DNA of 64,000 nucleotides, taken from positions 62,001-126,000 of the forward strand of contig JAGFNQ010007684.1 of assembly GCA_024364735.1 (NCBI GenBank), written 5' to 3'. The position numbers and the translations under genes are program-made. Each line of letters begins with the position of its first letter. Positions within the stretch are counted from its first letter, which is position 1. Below the pieces are notes generated by a model. It was not told where the DNA came from, did no database searches, and worked only from the letters and a program-made list of their open reading frames with translations. This document shows, in pieces, positions 1 through 12,000 of the stretch. Source of the stretch: Boesenbergia rotunda. Lineage: Eukaryota; Streptophyta; Magnoliopsida; Zingiberales; Zingiberaceae.

Positions 1-214
1 AAAGACAGTAGATAACAGGAGGGGTATAAGAGGAAGTTCACTATAATCAGTGCGCCCTTTGGTGAAAATGATACCATGGTACGCTTTTTGATAAATACCT
101 ATTCTTAGGTACGCCTTTTGGTAAATTGTCGAATATTATTCAATCATGTATTGGCAAATGAATATATAATATCAAATGAGAAAAGAGGCGAGGAGTGGAC
201 TTCGAAAAATGAGG

Positions 215-430
215 TTTTTTCAATCTCGGGTGATTGATTCGGCGTCACGGAAGTTTCCCATCGGCCGCTAGGGTAAATCAGGAAGTGCTCGCAGTGGACA
301 GTCTAGAAGTTCAGCGTCCTAGGGTTCACGTCCTATTTGGAGAAAAAATTCTTACAAATACATCATAGTTGGGATCGAACCGTAAATATCTGAGATAACA
401 ATTAATCATCTTATCACTATATCATAACTC
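215..430 (-). mobile_element. Possible tRNA-derived SINE
   Basis: Read on the minus strand, this stretch has a near-perfect RNA polymerase III B box, GGTTCGATCCC (about 371-381). About 40 bases upstream is an A-box-like TATGATATAGTGATAAG, the spacing expected of a tRNA-derived SINE head. The unrelated body continues toward an A-rich tract at about 220. I saw no clear target-site duplication and no second copy in the window, so the family and the ends are guesses. A chance B box is the alternative. Confidence 0.4.
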
Positions 431-1010
431 CGGAGGCCGGGGATTGGACTTCGAGCTTGATGGTTGGCTGGTTCCCTATTGTTTGGTGCGATTCGCTATC
501 GAGGCACCGAAGCAAGCGTCACCCTCCTGCTCCCTGGCGATGTAACAGACGTTACATGTTTCGAGCGAAATATCAGCGCTACGATGAGGGTTAATGCGTT
601 TTAATCGTTTGTCGTCGGGTGAAAACAATTCTGTTATATTCTGATATATAATAAATTGGGCCGACGGCACACGAAACTGGGTCAGACCGAGCGTGACAGT
701 CTTCAACAAAACCTAATCATTTTTAAAACAAAAATCATTTACACATAAATTATTTTATAGAAAATAAATAAACTATTATTTCCGCTTCATTTTCAATATT
801 GATGATTGCAATACGTAAAAAATTCGAGTCTTCAAAACCACCGTTAATCTATCTATAAATTATCTTTAAATCTCCATTTTAATTTTAAATTTTACTATCA
901 GTCTTCATATAAAAATAATTTATTTTCACTTCCCGCATATTAAATTTTATTTACTTCAACTCTCCAATCATACTGATTTACTTAATTATCCTCATTAATT
1001 AGTACAAGAT

Positions 1011-1510
1011 CTCTAAAATAAAGTATCATTTCTTCTAAATTCAGTATCATTTAACTATAATTTAGTATATTTTCTATTAAATTGAGTATAATTCTTTTTC
1101 AAACCTAATTAATTGAAAATCAATTCTTTTTCAAACTTAGTTGATCGAGAATAGATCGAAACTGCTTGTAATTGATTTGAACTACTTCAATCAATTGTGA
1201 AGCTCCGATTGATTAAAAATTGATTGATAATCAATTAGTTATATTTGTTATGAGAGAACATCATCCTTATTTTTTAGAGATATAAAAAGTCCAAAAATAA
1301 GTATCATTTTTTTTAAATTCAGCAGATTTAAATTATAATTTAGTATATTTTATATTAAATTGAATATAACTCTTTTTCCGTTTGCTCAATTGATTAGGAG
1401 TTCAAACCAATCAATTAGATTAAGATGAATTAATTAGGTCGTACTTAATTTGATAGAAAATATATTAAATTTTAATTAAATAATGTTGAATTTGAAAAGA
1501 ATTATATTTT
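1011..1510. repeat. AT-rich repeat family, direct and inverted copies
   Basis: Two diverged direct copies (about 1011-1100 and 1270-1380) share the core AATTTAGTATATTTT followed by a segment ending in AATTGA. An inverted partner lies at about 1440-1510. The same family reappears at about 4440-4680. Between the copies are many AATTGATT-type short palindromes. The arrangement suggests decayed foldback or MITE copies; no target-site duplication was found. Confidence 0.4.
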
Positions 1511-2039
1511 ATTTTAGACTGTTTGTATAAAAAAAATTGAGAATAATTAGATAAATTTATAAATAAAACAAATAAAATTTTACATATATAAAATTAAAAT
1601 AAATTTTTTTCTATCGCAGAAATTAAAGAGAATTAAATTTACATATAAAAAATTTAGGATAATTTTCCCTTAATCTGTTAATGCTCACCAGTGCAAAATA
1701 CTCTGTTACCTTTAAAAGCGCGACAGGATGAAAATGCTTCCGAACTTTTTCAATACTATTTTTTTAATATTGTTTATAGCAGGTGTAAACAATAATGAGG
1801 AACCAATATCCAAAATGAGATACAAAATGGAGCACATTTTCCCAGGAATTGGAAGTCCTTTGACATAAACACGTCTTGAAATCTTGATCGAAATCCCAAA
1901 GAACAAAGATTTCTCGCACATCTGCATTCCCCAAAATTCTTTTCAGGCAAATTATCTGCAACACTTGAGCTGGGAACACAAGTTTGTTCAAATATCACTG
2001 TCGGAAGAACAAAGCTAGCAGGAGACTTTGCAATTTGGT

Positions 2040-4179
2040 TTAGATTTTAGGTCTGATCTCGATTCCCTCAACGATGAGACCATTCTTCCAGTGCCCTCCT
2101 TTCACTTCCAACAAACTAATATCGACTTCATCATCCTCGCCGTCTTCCCCATTGTTATAGAGCTCACCCAGCTCAATTTCCATCCATCCATCGCCCCTTG
2201 ACTGCGGAACATGACCAGTGGCTCCCTCATCTGTGTCTTGATTCTTATTGGGCTGCAAGCAGACCAAGTTAGTGGACAATTGTGTTCCTAGTTTTACCGA
2301 TGCCTCTTGAGGTGGATAGTCTAGACCGAAAGCACCATAATCAGACAGTTTGAAGATGAGATGTGCAGCATATTTTGTTTTGGATGAAAGCATTTTGCTT
2401 TTAAAGCGCCCACGAATCTCCAACCAACATACATCTATGAGTTCAGCAACCTCTAAGAACCTGTTGGAGACAGTTTTGCTCGGTTAATTGTTGAGTGACA
2501 AAGTTTATTCAAATTTCAACCATGAAATCAAACAGATAAAATATCTGATAGGTTAAAACAGAACTCAATAAAAATTGTGTTTCTATGCAACTATATGGGC
2601 ATTGTGGATTGACTAGAAAAGAAATAATGGTATACGGAGTATTGTATATTGAGGATATAAATACAAAAATTAATCCTTTCATGAATAGCTCCAGCTTTTA
2701 GAAGAGTAGATGGTTATGAACTTTAACAATGCTGCCATCTGAGTGAAGGTCTTGGGTTTAAATCTTAATATTATCTCATTAATTCATGTATTTTAATTTG
2801 GGCTTGCCAAACAAAGAAGATCCACCTAAACATTAAAGGGGAAAATATAAAGGATACAAATATAAAGATTGGTCTTTTGCCTAAAAGTTTAAGGGAGCGT
2901 TTGGTTTGCTCCGTTTTCTATTTTCATTTTCTAGTAAACCACATTTTTCTCATTTTTTAGAAAATGACTTTATTTTATCCTCCAGTTTTCTAGAAAACAG
3001 ACGTGGAAAATAAAAATCATTTTCTGAAAAACTGCATTTTCTTAGAAAATAAAAACCGAAAACGAGAATGGAAAATAAAAACCAAACGCTACCTAAGCTT
3101 TTAGACAAGAGATTAATTGATCAACTTTAACATTATACATACTCCTTGTTTTATGAAACTCGTGGCCACTTTGGCACTAGACAGATAGATTAGCCATGAC
3201 ATAGAGAACAAGCATGATCCAAAATATTGCTGATTGATTTGTGTGCTCGATTGGGGTTTTCCAAACGAAGCGCATCGACATCGACATGAAGGGAGTATAA
3301 ACACAAAGATTTTTGTTTCTCCCTAAATGTTTAAGAGTGGTTAGTCAATCAACTTTGACATTATGAATCATCTCTTTATGCTTCATGCTTTGTGAGACAT
3401 GTTGATACTCTGGCACAAGACAAAGGAATTGGCCAATGACCATGGCAAGAAGAAAGATCATGATCCAAGATGTTGGTCATCTCAACAGAAATACCAAACA
3501 GAGAACAAGCAAGATCCAATGAATTGCTCTTTTCAAGAGAACAGTGACTATATAGAAATTTAAAACTCTGATTGCAGAATTATACTTCAAATTAAGCAGC
3601 ATTCAGTGCCAAACAAAAAGAAAAGGAGGAACATTTGTAAATTAGTACATGCCTGGAGTCTGGATCCGCATACCATCTCCAGTAGAGTTTCGTATCTGCC
3701 CACGCAATGGCTAGCTCTCTAGCTGAAAGCATATAGCACTTCGCTCCGCTCGATCTATCCAATGACAAAGTCTGCGACACAATCCGATAAAACAAGCATC
3801 AAATAAAAAGAACTGGTGCTTCGCTAAAAGCTCCTCCGTTTCTCTTGAGTTATCAAAATGAGTTGAAACGAACCATTTTGCCGCCGTCGAGGGAGATTGG
3901 TCTGTCGCAAAGCCCGAAAAAGAGCTCCCTCTTGGACGAGAAGTCGACCGGATGATCGGTGCGGTCGAGGATGAACTTCAGATCGGAAGGGAGGAAGCGG
4001 CCCCAGACGGTGTCAGAAGCAACAGCCGAGCGGAAGGAGGCGGAGACGGCGGAGCTGCGGCAGGCGTCGCGGGGCGACGTGAGGGAGATGGCGTAGGCGA
4101 TGCAGCCCTCGGGAAGCGCCTCGATTCCCGACTCGCCGCCGACCATTCCAACTCGAACGCTCTTGGATTCCTCCGCCAT
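2040..4179 (-). CDS. F-box protein of the PP2-B (phloem protein 2-like) family
   Basis: Three exons read on the minus strand: 4179-3874, 3771-3653 and 2460-2040, giving 281 residues, a normal family length. Exon 1 carries the F-box (about residues 19-65, with LPEGCIAYAISLTSPRDACR and VWGRFLP), which in this family binds SKP1 in an SCF ubiquitin ligase. Exons 2-3 carry the PP2 lectin-like domain: CYMLSAR at 114-120, YWRW, then VCWLEIRGRF, YAAHLIFKL, DGWMEIELGE and a C-terminal KNGLIVEGIEIRPK. Intron 1 (3772-3873, 102 bp) is GT-AG. Intron 2 (2461-3652, 1192 bp) keeps the frame only with a GC-AG donor (CCAG|GCATGT) and contains a Tourist-like MITE. The start ATG has a good plant context (AAGATGGCGG). 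Known relatives are stress- and phloem-associated; the substrate and sugar ligand here are unknown. No disabling mutation is visible, so it is probably functional. Confidence 0.92.
2893..3093. mobile_element. Tourist-like (PIF/Harbinger) MITE in intron 2 of the PP2-B gene
   Basis: The 201-bp element begins GGGAGCGTTTGGTTT and ends AAACCAAACGCTACC, so the terminal inverted repeats match at 14 of 15 positions. TAA trinucleotides flank both ends (2890-2892 and 3094-3096), the target-site duplication expected of PIF/Harbinger elements. The interior is rich in TTTTCTAGAAAA-like inverted segments and has no ORF. It lies wholly inside the 1.19-kb intron 2. Confidence 0.82.
3110..3530. repeat. Diverged tandem duplication inside PP2-B intron 2
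   Basis: The segment at about 3113-3250 (with ATCAACTTTAACATTAT, GGCACTAGACA and CATGATCCAAAATATTG) recurs at about 3338-3480 (ATCAACTTTGACATTAT, GGCACAAGACA, CATGATCCAAGATGTTG). A partial third copy of the tail is at about 3500-3530. The offset is about 225 bp. This is a local duplication of intron sequence or a decayed repeat, with no coding potential. Confidence 0.6.
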
Positions 4180-4289
4180 CTTAACCTAGCGAAAACCAAG
4201 CTGTTCCTTCTCGATGGATCGGAAGGGATAAGTCCAAGGGCGGTTCCTCTTTCGACTTATGATACTTAAAAGCTAAGATTCCATAAGAA

Positions 4290-4680
4290 GTGTGTATACT
4301 GGAAAATTATCCTAAACTTTTACATGCAAATTTAATTTTCTTCTCAGTTTCTATGTCAGAAAAAATTTATTTCCACTCTCTACATGCAATATTTCATGTG
4401 TTTCAACTACAGAATTACCAAATTACCCCTCAATTTTTTTTAGGTACAAAAAATCTGAAATCAAGTATAATTCTTTCTAAATTTAGCATCATTGAACTAA
4501 AATTCAGTATATTTTATATCAAATTGAGTATGACCTAATAAATTGATCATAAACTAATCAATTGGTATGAACTCCTAATCAATTGATCCAGGTGGAAAAA
4601 AAAATTGAACTCAATTTTATAGAACATATACTAAATTTTAATTGAAATATACTGAATTTAGGAAAAATTATACTTCTTCG
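4290..4680. repeat. Foldback-type AT-rich repeat upstream of the PP2-B gene
   Basis: The left arm (about 4458-4530: AGTATAATTCTTTCTAAATT, then TTCAGTATATTTTATATCAA) is complementary to the right arm (about 4610-4676), with AATTGATT-type palindromes between. The same repeat occurs at 1011-1510. The element sits within 500 bp upstream of the PP2-B start codon and could contribute promoter or small-RNA-target sequence; that role is inference. Confidence 0.5.
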
Positions 4681-4688
4681 TCGACTTT

Positions 4689-7600
4689 TTGTAGGGGTCG
4701 GCGACACAAACACAAAAACACAGCGGAAACAAGATCCCTCGAGCAATCCATGCAAAAGAAAACACGTACAAAGCCAATCCACAACTACTTATCTCATCGA
4801 TATACCTTTGATGCGTGCCCTTTCGTTTATCCCACTCGTCCAAGGTGCGCCGGATCTCTTGCGCGTTCAAGCGTCCGTGCCTCTATGTGTATCCACACGA
4901 ACACGATCTCTCAACTTCAGAGAAGAACTACCTTAGTTGTGCTAGCAACTTGAGGTAGTTCACAAAAACACCAAGAACCCCAAAAGGGGTTTCGGCCAAG
5001 AGGGAGAAGAGGAAGGAAAGAGAGAAAAACTCATCTCATCCAAATGATAAGACCCTCTTTTATACTCATCCCATGAATATGAAAAGGTTTTTGTCCCTTT
5101 AGCTTCCCTTCATTAATGTCAATAAAGAGCATATCTTCTTATGTGACTCTTCAACTTCTCTCCATTAAATGAAGAGAGATTTTTTCCTTTTCCTTTATTA
5201 TTAATTCATTAAACACTTTAATGAATTAATATCTCATGAGTTCCTGACCAGGCCTCCCGAGCTCCCGACTAAGTCTCCTGAGCTTTCGACTAAGTGTTAA
5301 AATACGGAAAAAATTTTAAGGGCAGAAAGGTCAAACTACTGGAAATGAGGTGGTTTGGGAGAAATTTGGAAGAAGAGGGGCCTATTTGCAAAATGGCTAA
5401 ATCCCTTAATTTCCTCTCTCTTCCCAAAGTTTTCGGCCGAATCCATTAAAAGGCTCGATGCCTTTACAAAAAGGGCTGGATTTCCTTTTCGTGAATTATC
5501 TCTTTCCTTTTTGCTTCCGACTCTCCTTCTTCTTCGCCGAGCGCACGCGAGGGAACGACGGCAGTAGCGATCTCTGGTGATTCTCCCTCCTCGCCCTCGG
5601 TTCATCGCCGGACGGCAACTCCACGCAATCGAGGGCTCGGGTCAGCGATTTCTGAGGTCGGTTTTTGGGACCTAGAGCACGGCTGATTGGGCAATTTCTG
5701 ATACCTGAGCAGAGGGGTTTTGGTGCTTAATCTGAGGTAAACCCTAGCTTTGATTGGTGATCAATTTCGGGTTCTTGTTTATGTTTGTGTGTAGTTTACG
5801 GCTGTGAGTTGTTCTGTGGATTGTTGTCCCTTCTTTGATCGTGGGATGGATCTGATTTCGGGGATATGTTAGTGAATTCGGTCTGTGGTGTGAGTGATTT
5901 TCGTATTGGTTGTTGTTCTATTTTGATCAGTTGTGATCTTGCTTGTTTTTCACTGATCTGATTCGAGTGCTTGCGGTTCTTGAGTAAATGGGTTTATAAG
6001 CCTGGAATTGATTCTCCTTTGGGATGGTTTATCCTTGACAGCAGCTTAGGTTAGGGTTTATCCCATTGGGTTGGGTTTTCTTCGTTCTGTTTGTCGTGAG
6101 CAGTAGTTGGACATGGGTTTTTGGTGGTTGATGGGTGCTGCCGTGAGCCACTATTGGTATTTTTATTGGATTAATATGTTGTTACCGTAAGTCCATAGGT
6201 GGTTTGTGTTGACTTGTGTACTGCCGCGAGGAGGTGGTCTTCCTTGGTGTTCATTCGATTGGTGGTACTTGGTTCAATGGATTAGATTTGGTTGACTGAG
6301 TTAGGTTTAGGTTAAACCTAATCTGAACCCAAGCGTGGTGGGTTGAGTTAGGTTATTTAATAAAAATTGTATAAATAGTTAAGTTGTATTTTGTTTGGAT
6401 GCAGGATATTGATTGGAGTCCATTTGTGCTGGATATTATTTTGGAAGGGAGTTTCCTACGCGCACGGACTTCGTCGTATTGAGGCGAGTATCTCTGACTC
6501 TTCTTTTAGATTGGTCACAGATATATATATATACTTGATATGCTTGTTTAGCAATAGAGTAATAGATTGTGGCATAACTCTTATATTTGTTTTGCTGATG
6601 TTGTATGTGCCACAACTGACATGTGATACCTATACCTTTAGGACTTAGGTTATGGTGCATTATCCACGATCCTTGCATATCATGTTGATATAGGTGGACT
6701 AGATAGTGGATGATGTTTGACCAGTGTTATGCATCATCGTGCACTGTGCATCACTGTCGATCAGGGGCCCCTTTTGGGTAAGCTAGGTCGACAGTCATAC
6801 TGACCTACCCATACGACCACTCATGGGTTAGTGGTTGACGGAGTATAGGTAGTGTGCTCTGTGCTACTTCGCTCGTGCACTCATGGGTTAGTGAATCGGA
6901 GCGTGATAGCAGACAGATGTCCCTCCTTGAGTAGTCCATATACCAGGAGATGAGAGGGAGAGGTCTCTCCCCCATTTATATACATGGGTAGGGGTAACAC
7001 CCAGACAGAGATGTCCTCCAGAGATGACCTAGGGTAGACAGAGAGGCCCCAGATAGGGCATGGAGTAGGGGTGTTACACTGGCAGCATTCCGTCTACTCG
7101 ATCGCTCAGGAGTAGTGATGACAGAGTATAAACGGCAGTCACAACCCTACGTTGGAGGGTGGCCTCCGTTCAGCTTCCTCCCGTACATAGGTGACGATGT
7201 CTGACCGATGGCAGGGGTGACCATGTCATTGCACCTTGTGTATTCGTTTATTTTGCCCTTACTTGTGCTTATTTTTATTTGATGCTACATATGATTGACA
7301 TACACTTACAGGAGACCCTTATGTCTGGTCTTGGCGACTCTGCTACATTGGTATGGTAGTCCTTATTTTTCTCTTGCAGCTCTTCTTATTACTGTCTGTG
7401 CACGTATGATTTCGGTAGTCTATTACACTGTTGCTATATTTGACTATCTTGTATATATATGATGAGATACTTGCTGAGTTCTATGACTCATACCGTTAGC
7501 TCCTTGTTTTTATTTCAGGATGATTGACTGAAGCGTGCCCGACAACCTGTCCCAGTTTGCGTACTCGTCGAGATATTTTCGATTTTTTTTCTATTTTGTT

Positions 7601-8463
7601 GGTAGTACTTATCGGTATCATTTTCTATATTTGATACACTTTACATTTCCGCTGTTGCTTTTGTGTTGGGTTTAATCATACTATACGGCGGTATAGTTGT
7701 ACTTTTGTGAGGCCTTTATGCCTTGTGTTTTATCGTAAGTCGGACTGGTCCGCAGTCAAGTATGGTTTACCCGGTTTTATGCTATGTTCTGTCTTGATTT
7801 GAGGCCTGAGACCCATTTAACTGCGTGGTTGTGATTTATGTGATGTATGTATATTTAATTGTCCGCCGGACAAGGGAGGTGCTATCCGATTTTCTATTGG
7901 ATCAGCGGCTCCTGGGGGTCTCGGGGCGTGACACTAAGTCTCCCAAGCTCCCGACCAGGCCTCTCGAGCTCTCCGAAGTATCGTATCCTTAGTGTGTGAC
8001 CTAATAGGTTCTTGTAACGTTGGCAATGTGTCTAAACTGCTTTAAACACATAAGTAATGAGCGATATCTAGCAATGCATCATTGCTACCCAAGTAACAAG
8101 AAAAGTCGAGATCTGACTTAACCTCCGTGACTATGATAATGTATGACCTTGTCCTTCTATCCTCGATATCTAGATCGACCAATGAGGCATAGACCATGTC
8201 ATTCTCGATCAATCTTTATGTTTCTTGATCCCCGAGTAGACTCACTCAAACAAATGAGCTCGATATCTCATATTTACTCATTTGAGCATGACCATGCGTT
8301 TTAATAGTCCTACTCGATCAAGGGACCTACAGATATCACTCCCGTCATATGGGAGGGATAGATCCCATCTACATCACTCACATCCCTCCGCACAACTCAT
8401 TATATACCCAGTGATCGCCTTTATAGTCCACCTTGTTACGGGTGACGTTTGAAGAGAGTTAGC
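4689..8463 (-). mobile_element. Copia-type LTR remnant, split by a solo LTR and cut by Tat-1
   Basis: The segments 4689-5294 and 7934-8463 become continuous if the solo LTR at 5295-7933 is removed. The left end begins TGTAGGGGTCGGCG and soon has ACAGCGGAAAC, the same layout as the inner end of the Cop-Y LTRs (TGTTGGGACC ... GCAGCGGAAG). The right part has the many short restriction-site-like and CTCGAT motifs typical of long Copia LTRs. It stops where the Tat-1 LTR starts, and I did not find the rest beyond 17485. No ORF of note. Confidence 0.42.
5295..7933. mobile_element. Solo LTR, 2.64 kb, probably from a Gypsy element
   Basis: The segment begins TGTTAAAATACGG and ends GGGGCGTGACA, the TG...CA termini of an LTR. 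It is flanked by the perfect 5-bp duplication CTAAG at 5290-5294 and 7934-7938. The start is not repeated near the end, and no PBS, polypurine tract or pol motif occurs inside. It is therefore a single LTR left by recombination between the two LTRs of one element, not a short-LTR element. Short ORFs inside have no recognisable similarity. A GC-rich, gene-leader-like stretch at about 5500-5760 may be the LTR's own transcribed region. Confidence 0.8.
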
Positions 8464-9020
8464 TATAAAGGACGAATGCCTTTGATATAATTGGCGCATT
8501 AGGAGCTCCTCGGTCGGGGGTGCCTTCCCGGTCGGGGATGCGTAGATAATTTCCGGGAGATAGGGTCAACTTCCCTTCAGTCAAAGCAAGCTTGATTAAG
8601 CGCCCCGTATAAGGATTATCCATTAGGTGGAGCATTTAATAGTTTTGGGGGCGCTATCATTATATCAAATAATGAGAAAAGGTAAACTATTGCACGCTTT
8701 AATGAGCACCGGCCGTTATGGGAATATTAACATAATGACTGCATTAAATATCATTAAGATCCTAAGAAGGAGAACGATCAGGGGACAAAATAAAAGGTAA
8801 TTAAGGCCCCTTGCAAAGGTTAGAATTCTCTCATTCTTTCACAAATATACTGTTTCCTCTTTCCTAAATGTCCCTGTCGACTTGAGCATCGGAGTGGGAT
8901 CGTCGGAAACCTTTCCGACGTCTTTCTAACGTTCTCTAGAGTTTCTTTCTCAGGTCATACTCGCTAGCTCATTAGTCACATTACCAGGCATCGTCATCCC
9001 ACCTGTTAGCATCCAGATGA
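8464..9020 (+). repeat. 5' LTR of Tat-1
   Basis: Aligns over its length with 16915-17485. Shared blocks include CGAATGCCTTTGATATAATT, CTCCTCGGTCGGGGGTGCC and GAATTCTCTCATTCTTTCAC. Its first bases (TATAAAGG) correspond to TGTAAAGG in the 3' LTR, so the terminal TG is mutated here. The end is set by the PBS that starts a few bases later. Where the 3' LTR has 22 consecutive G, this copy has only five. Confidence 0.82.
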
Positions 9021-9023
9021 TTT

Positions 9024-9040
9024 TGGCGCCGGCTATGGGA
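9024..9040 (+). other. Tat-1 primer-binding site
   Basis: TGGCGCCGGCTATGGGA follows the 5' LTR by three bases. The TGGCGCC start is the usual primer-binding site of plant Tat/Athila-type Gypsy elements. It fixes the 3' end of the LTR. Which tRNA pairs with it was not worked out. Confidence 0.65.
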
Positions 9041-9070
9041 ATGTATTTTAACCAGAGGTTGCTACCTCAA

Positions 9071-12000
9071 TGGCGAACCTCGACAACCTAGTGACTGTTG
9101 TTCTTACTCGCGATGAACTGGACCAACTTATAGCGTCAATAGTGCGAGGGGTGCTAGAGCAGCACCAAGTTCAGCAAGTTGTTTCCATGTCTGTAGGGAA
9201 GCAAACATCGCCGTCATTGCCTAAAATGCAAGGGGCCAGCGAGAGGTAGAGGAGGCATCTAAGAAGGCTCGTTTCTCCGCCTTAAACACCCCACCCTTAG
9301 ATGTTATGAAGGTAGGCAATACTCATGTCTCTCTTCCCTTTGACTATGGGTCCACGCCCTTTACGTGGGCAATTGTTGAGGATCCTATGCCTTTACGTGG
9401 GTAATCGTGCACGGAAGTCTCACACGCGATGGTTGGAGAATTATTCGGCGGAGACTAGCCGAGTTCGGCAACCTGGCCCTCTCATTTCCTTTGGACCAAG
9501 AGATTTGGAGTGGGTGGAAGCCCTATATGAAGACGCACTGGTAATAGAAACAATGGTAGCTAACTATCTTATTAAAAGAGTGTTTGTTGATACAGGTAAT
9601 TCGGTGAACATCATCTTCAAGGATGCCTTGGATTAGATGCAGATTGAGGAAGTGAGCTCCGACCGATTTCGACCCTGTTGTTTGATTTTACAGGGCATCA
9701 AGTATAACCCCTAGGGCAAATATATCTATCTTTGTCCTTAGGGGACGAAAACTTGGCAAGAACAAAAAGGACTTCATTTCTCGTGGTTGATACTGTTTCT
9801 TCTTATAATGTGATTCTGAACCGGCCTGCCTTAAGTCTGTTTCAAGTTGTGATGTCTATAGATTACTAGAAAATCAAGTTCCCAGTCGATGACCAGGTTG
9901 GGGAAGTCAAAGGAAGCCGGTTAGGGTCTCGGAAATGTTACGTTGATGAAGTTAGAGTGGAGGCCCGCAAGAACGCAAAGGATAGAAGGGTGCATTAAAC
10001 CCTACAAATAGAATTGACCAACTCCCGATCTGGAGAAGAAGCAAAGGAAGACAGAAGGCCAGAGAAACAGGAGGAAGTTCAAATTCACCCTTTCCTAATG
10101 GGTGAAACTACGAAGATTGCAGTTGAACTGCCTCCCGAGCTAAAATAGAAGCTCATAAGTTGCCTAGCTGGCTACTATGATGTGTTTGCCTGGTCGACGG
10201 ATGAAATCAAGGGTGTGCCTCAAGATATGATGACTCATCACCTAAATATAGATTCGAGTGTCGTCCAGTCAAACAAAAAAGGAGACATGTTTCACCCGAG
10301 CAGGACCAGATCATTTGGGAGGAAGTAGCCAAGTTACTATAGGCCAGATATATTCGAGAGGTTCAATTACTGACCTAGCTCGCTAATGTAATGTTGGTCC
10401 CTAAGTCGGGGGTAAATGACGGGTATGTATTAATTTTTGTGACTTGAATAAAGCATGCCCTAAAGATTACTACCCTCTGTCTCGAATAGATCAAATGGTT
10501 GACTCTACATCGGGGTGTGACTATATAAGTATGCTAAATGTCTATCAAGAATATCATCAAGTGCCGCTTGCTCAACGGGATCAAGAAAAGGTCAATTTTG
10601 TTACCTTGGATGACCCTTATTGTTATAATATTATGTTGTTTGGGCTAAAAAATGGTAGAGCTACATATCAAAGGATGATGGGCAAAGCCTTTAGGCATCA
10701 AATTGGGGGAAAAAATTGAAGTTTATGTGAATGATATCTTAGTCAAGACAGAACACGGTAAAGATTTAATAGCCGATTTATAAGAAACCTTTAGTACCCT
10801 GCGAGCTAACCGAATCAAACTCAGTCCGACCAAACGCTTGTTCAGAGTCAAGAGTGGGTATTTCTTTGGTTATATGGTTACCGAACGGGGAATTGAAGCT
10901 AATTCAGAAAAAGTGCGGGCAATTATAGATATGGCTCCACTAACTAATCTGAAAGAAGTTCAAAGGTTGGTCGGTCGGATTACCGCCTTATCTATGTTTA
11001 TTGCCCGGTCGGTTGATCAGACTCTTCCCTTCTTCAAAGTGTTGAGAAAGGCGTTAAAGTTTGGATGGGATGAAAGGTCTAGCCAAGCTTTTACAGAACT
11101 GAATGAATATCTCGCTGGTCTTCCTATTGTATACAAGCCGAAGGCTGGTCAATCGTTGTATGTGTACCTTTTTGCTACTGATGGGGCCTTAGGTTTTGCT
11201 CTTTAGGTAGATTCAATATCCCATTTATTTCTTCAGTCATATATTGAAAGATGCGGAAAGCCGATATACTATACTTGAGAAGCCGACGTATGTACTGGTC
11301 TTGATTGCTCGATGGTTAACACCTTATTTTTTTATCTTATCCAATTGTTATTATAGCAAATAGCCCGCTCGGGTGAGTCTTGACAAACCTGGAGGCTTCT
11401 GGAAGATTGATCAAATGAACCACGGAGCTCAGTGAATATGATATTCAATATCAACCTCGGACAACCATAAAAGCACAAGCTCTTGTGGATTTTCTAGCTG
11501 AGGTCCTAGTTGCTCCCGATCGGCAAGAGGTCTGGAAGGTGTATATAGATGAATCTTCTACAAAGTGAACCAGTGGAGTGGGCGTATTATTGTTCTCACC
11601 TCGAGAGGTTGTGTTGCAAATATTCATTCAGTTGAACTTTAGACCTACCAATAATGAAGCAGAATATGAAGCATTGTTGGTCGGCTTGCAGGCAGCTAAA
11701 CAGGTCGAGGCCACTCGAGTAATTTTATATTCTGATTCCCAGCTTGTCTCTCAACAAATCGAAGGCAGCTTTGAAGTGCATAATGAGCGGCTGGGAAGGT
11801 ATGTACAAGCTTTTGAACAGTTAAAATCAAAATTTTCAGAGGTGATTTTGGTAGAAAATACCCAGAGCAGACAATACTCAAGCAGATGTGTTAGCCAAGT
11901 TAGCCAGTTCGTTAGCTTGTTGGACATTGGAGAATTCAATATGTCATGAATTATTGGTAGCTTAGATTGATGGAAGGGTATATCAAGATGTAATGTTTGA

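Larger units (their letters stand above)
1..2039. other. AT-rich intergenic DNA without a supported gene
   Basis: No coding region with recognisable protein similarity is visible. The first 130 bases hold three diverged copies of a short unit built around GTACGCCTTTTGGTA. A SINE-like segment lies at about 215-430 and a family of AT-rich repeats at about 1011-1510; both have their own entries. The last 300 bases should include the 3' UTR and polyadenylation region of the minus-strand PP2-B gene, but I could not fix a poly(A) site. Confidence 0.6.

Noticed and set aside
476..709. 77-codon minus-strand ORF left of the PP2-B gene
   Set aside because: No domain recognised, no splice-supported extension, and it abuts a SINE-like segment; treated as chance.
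2690..2800. Second B-box-like GGGTTTAAATCTT in PP2-B intron 2
   Set aside because: No convincing A box at the right distance and no ends; too degenerate to call a SINE.
5355..6648. Short plus-strand ORFs inside the 2.6-kb solo LTR
   Set aside because: No similarity and no codon or domain support; they fall inside a segment with LTR termini and duplication.
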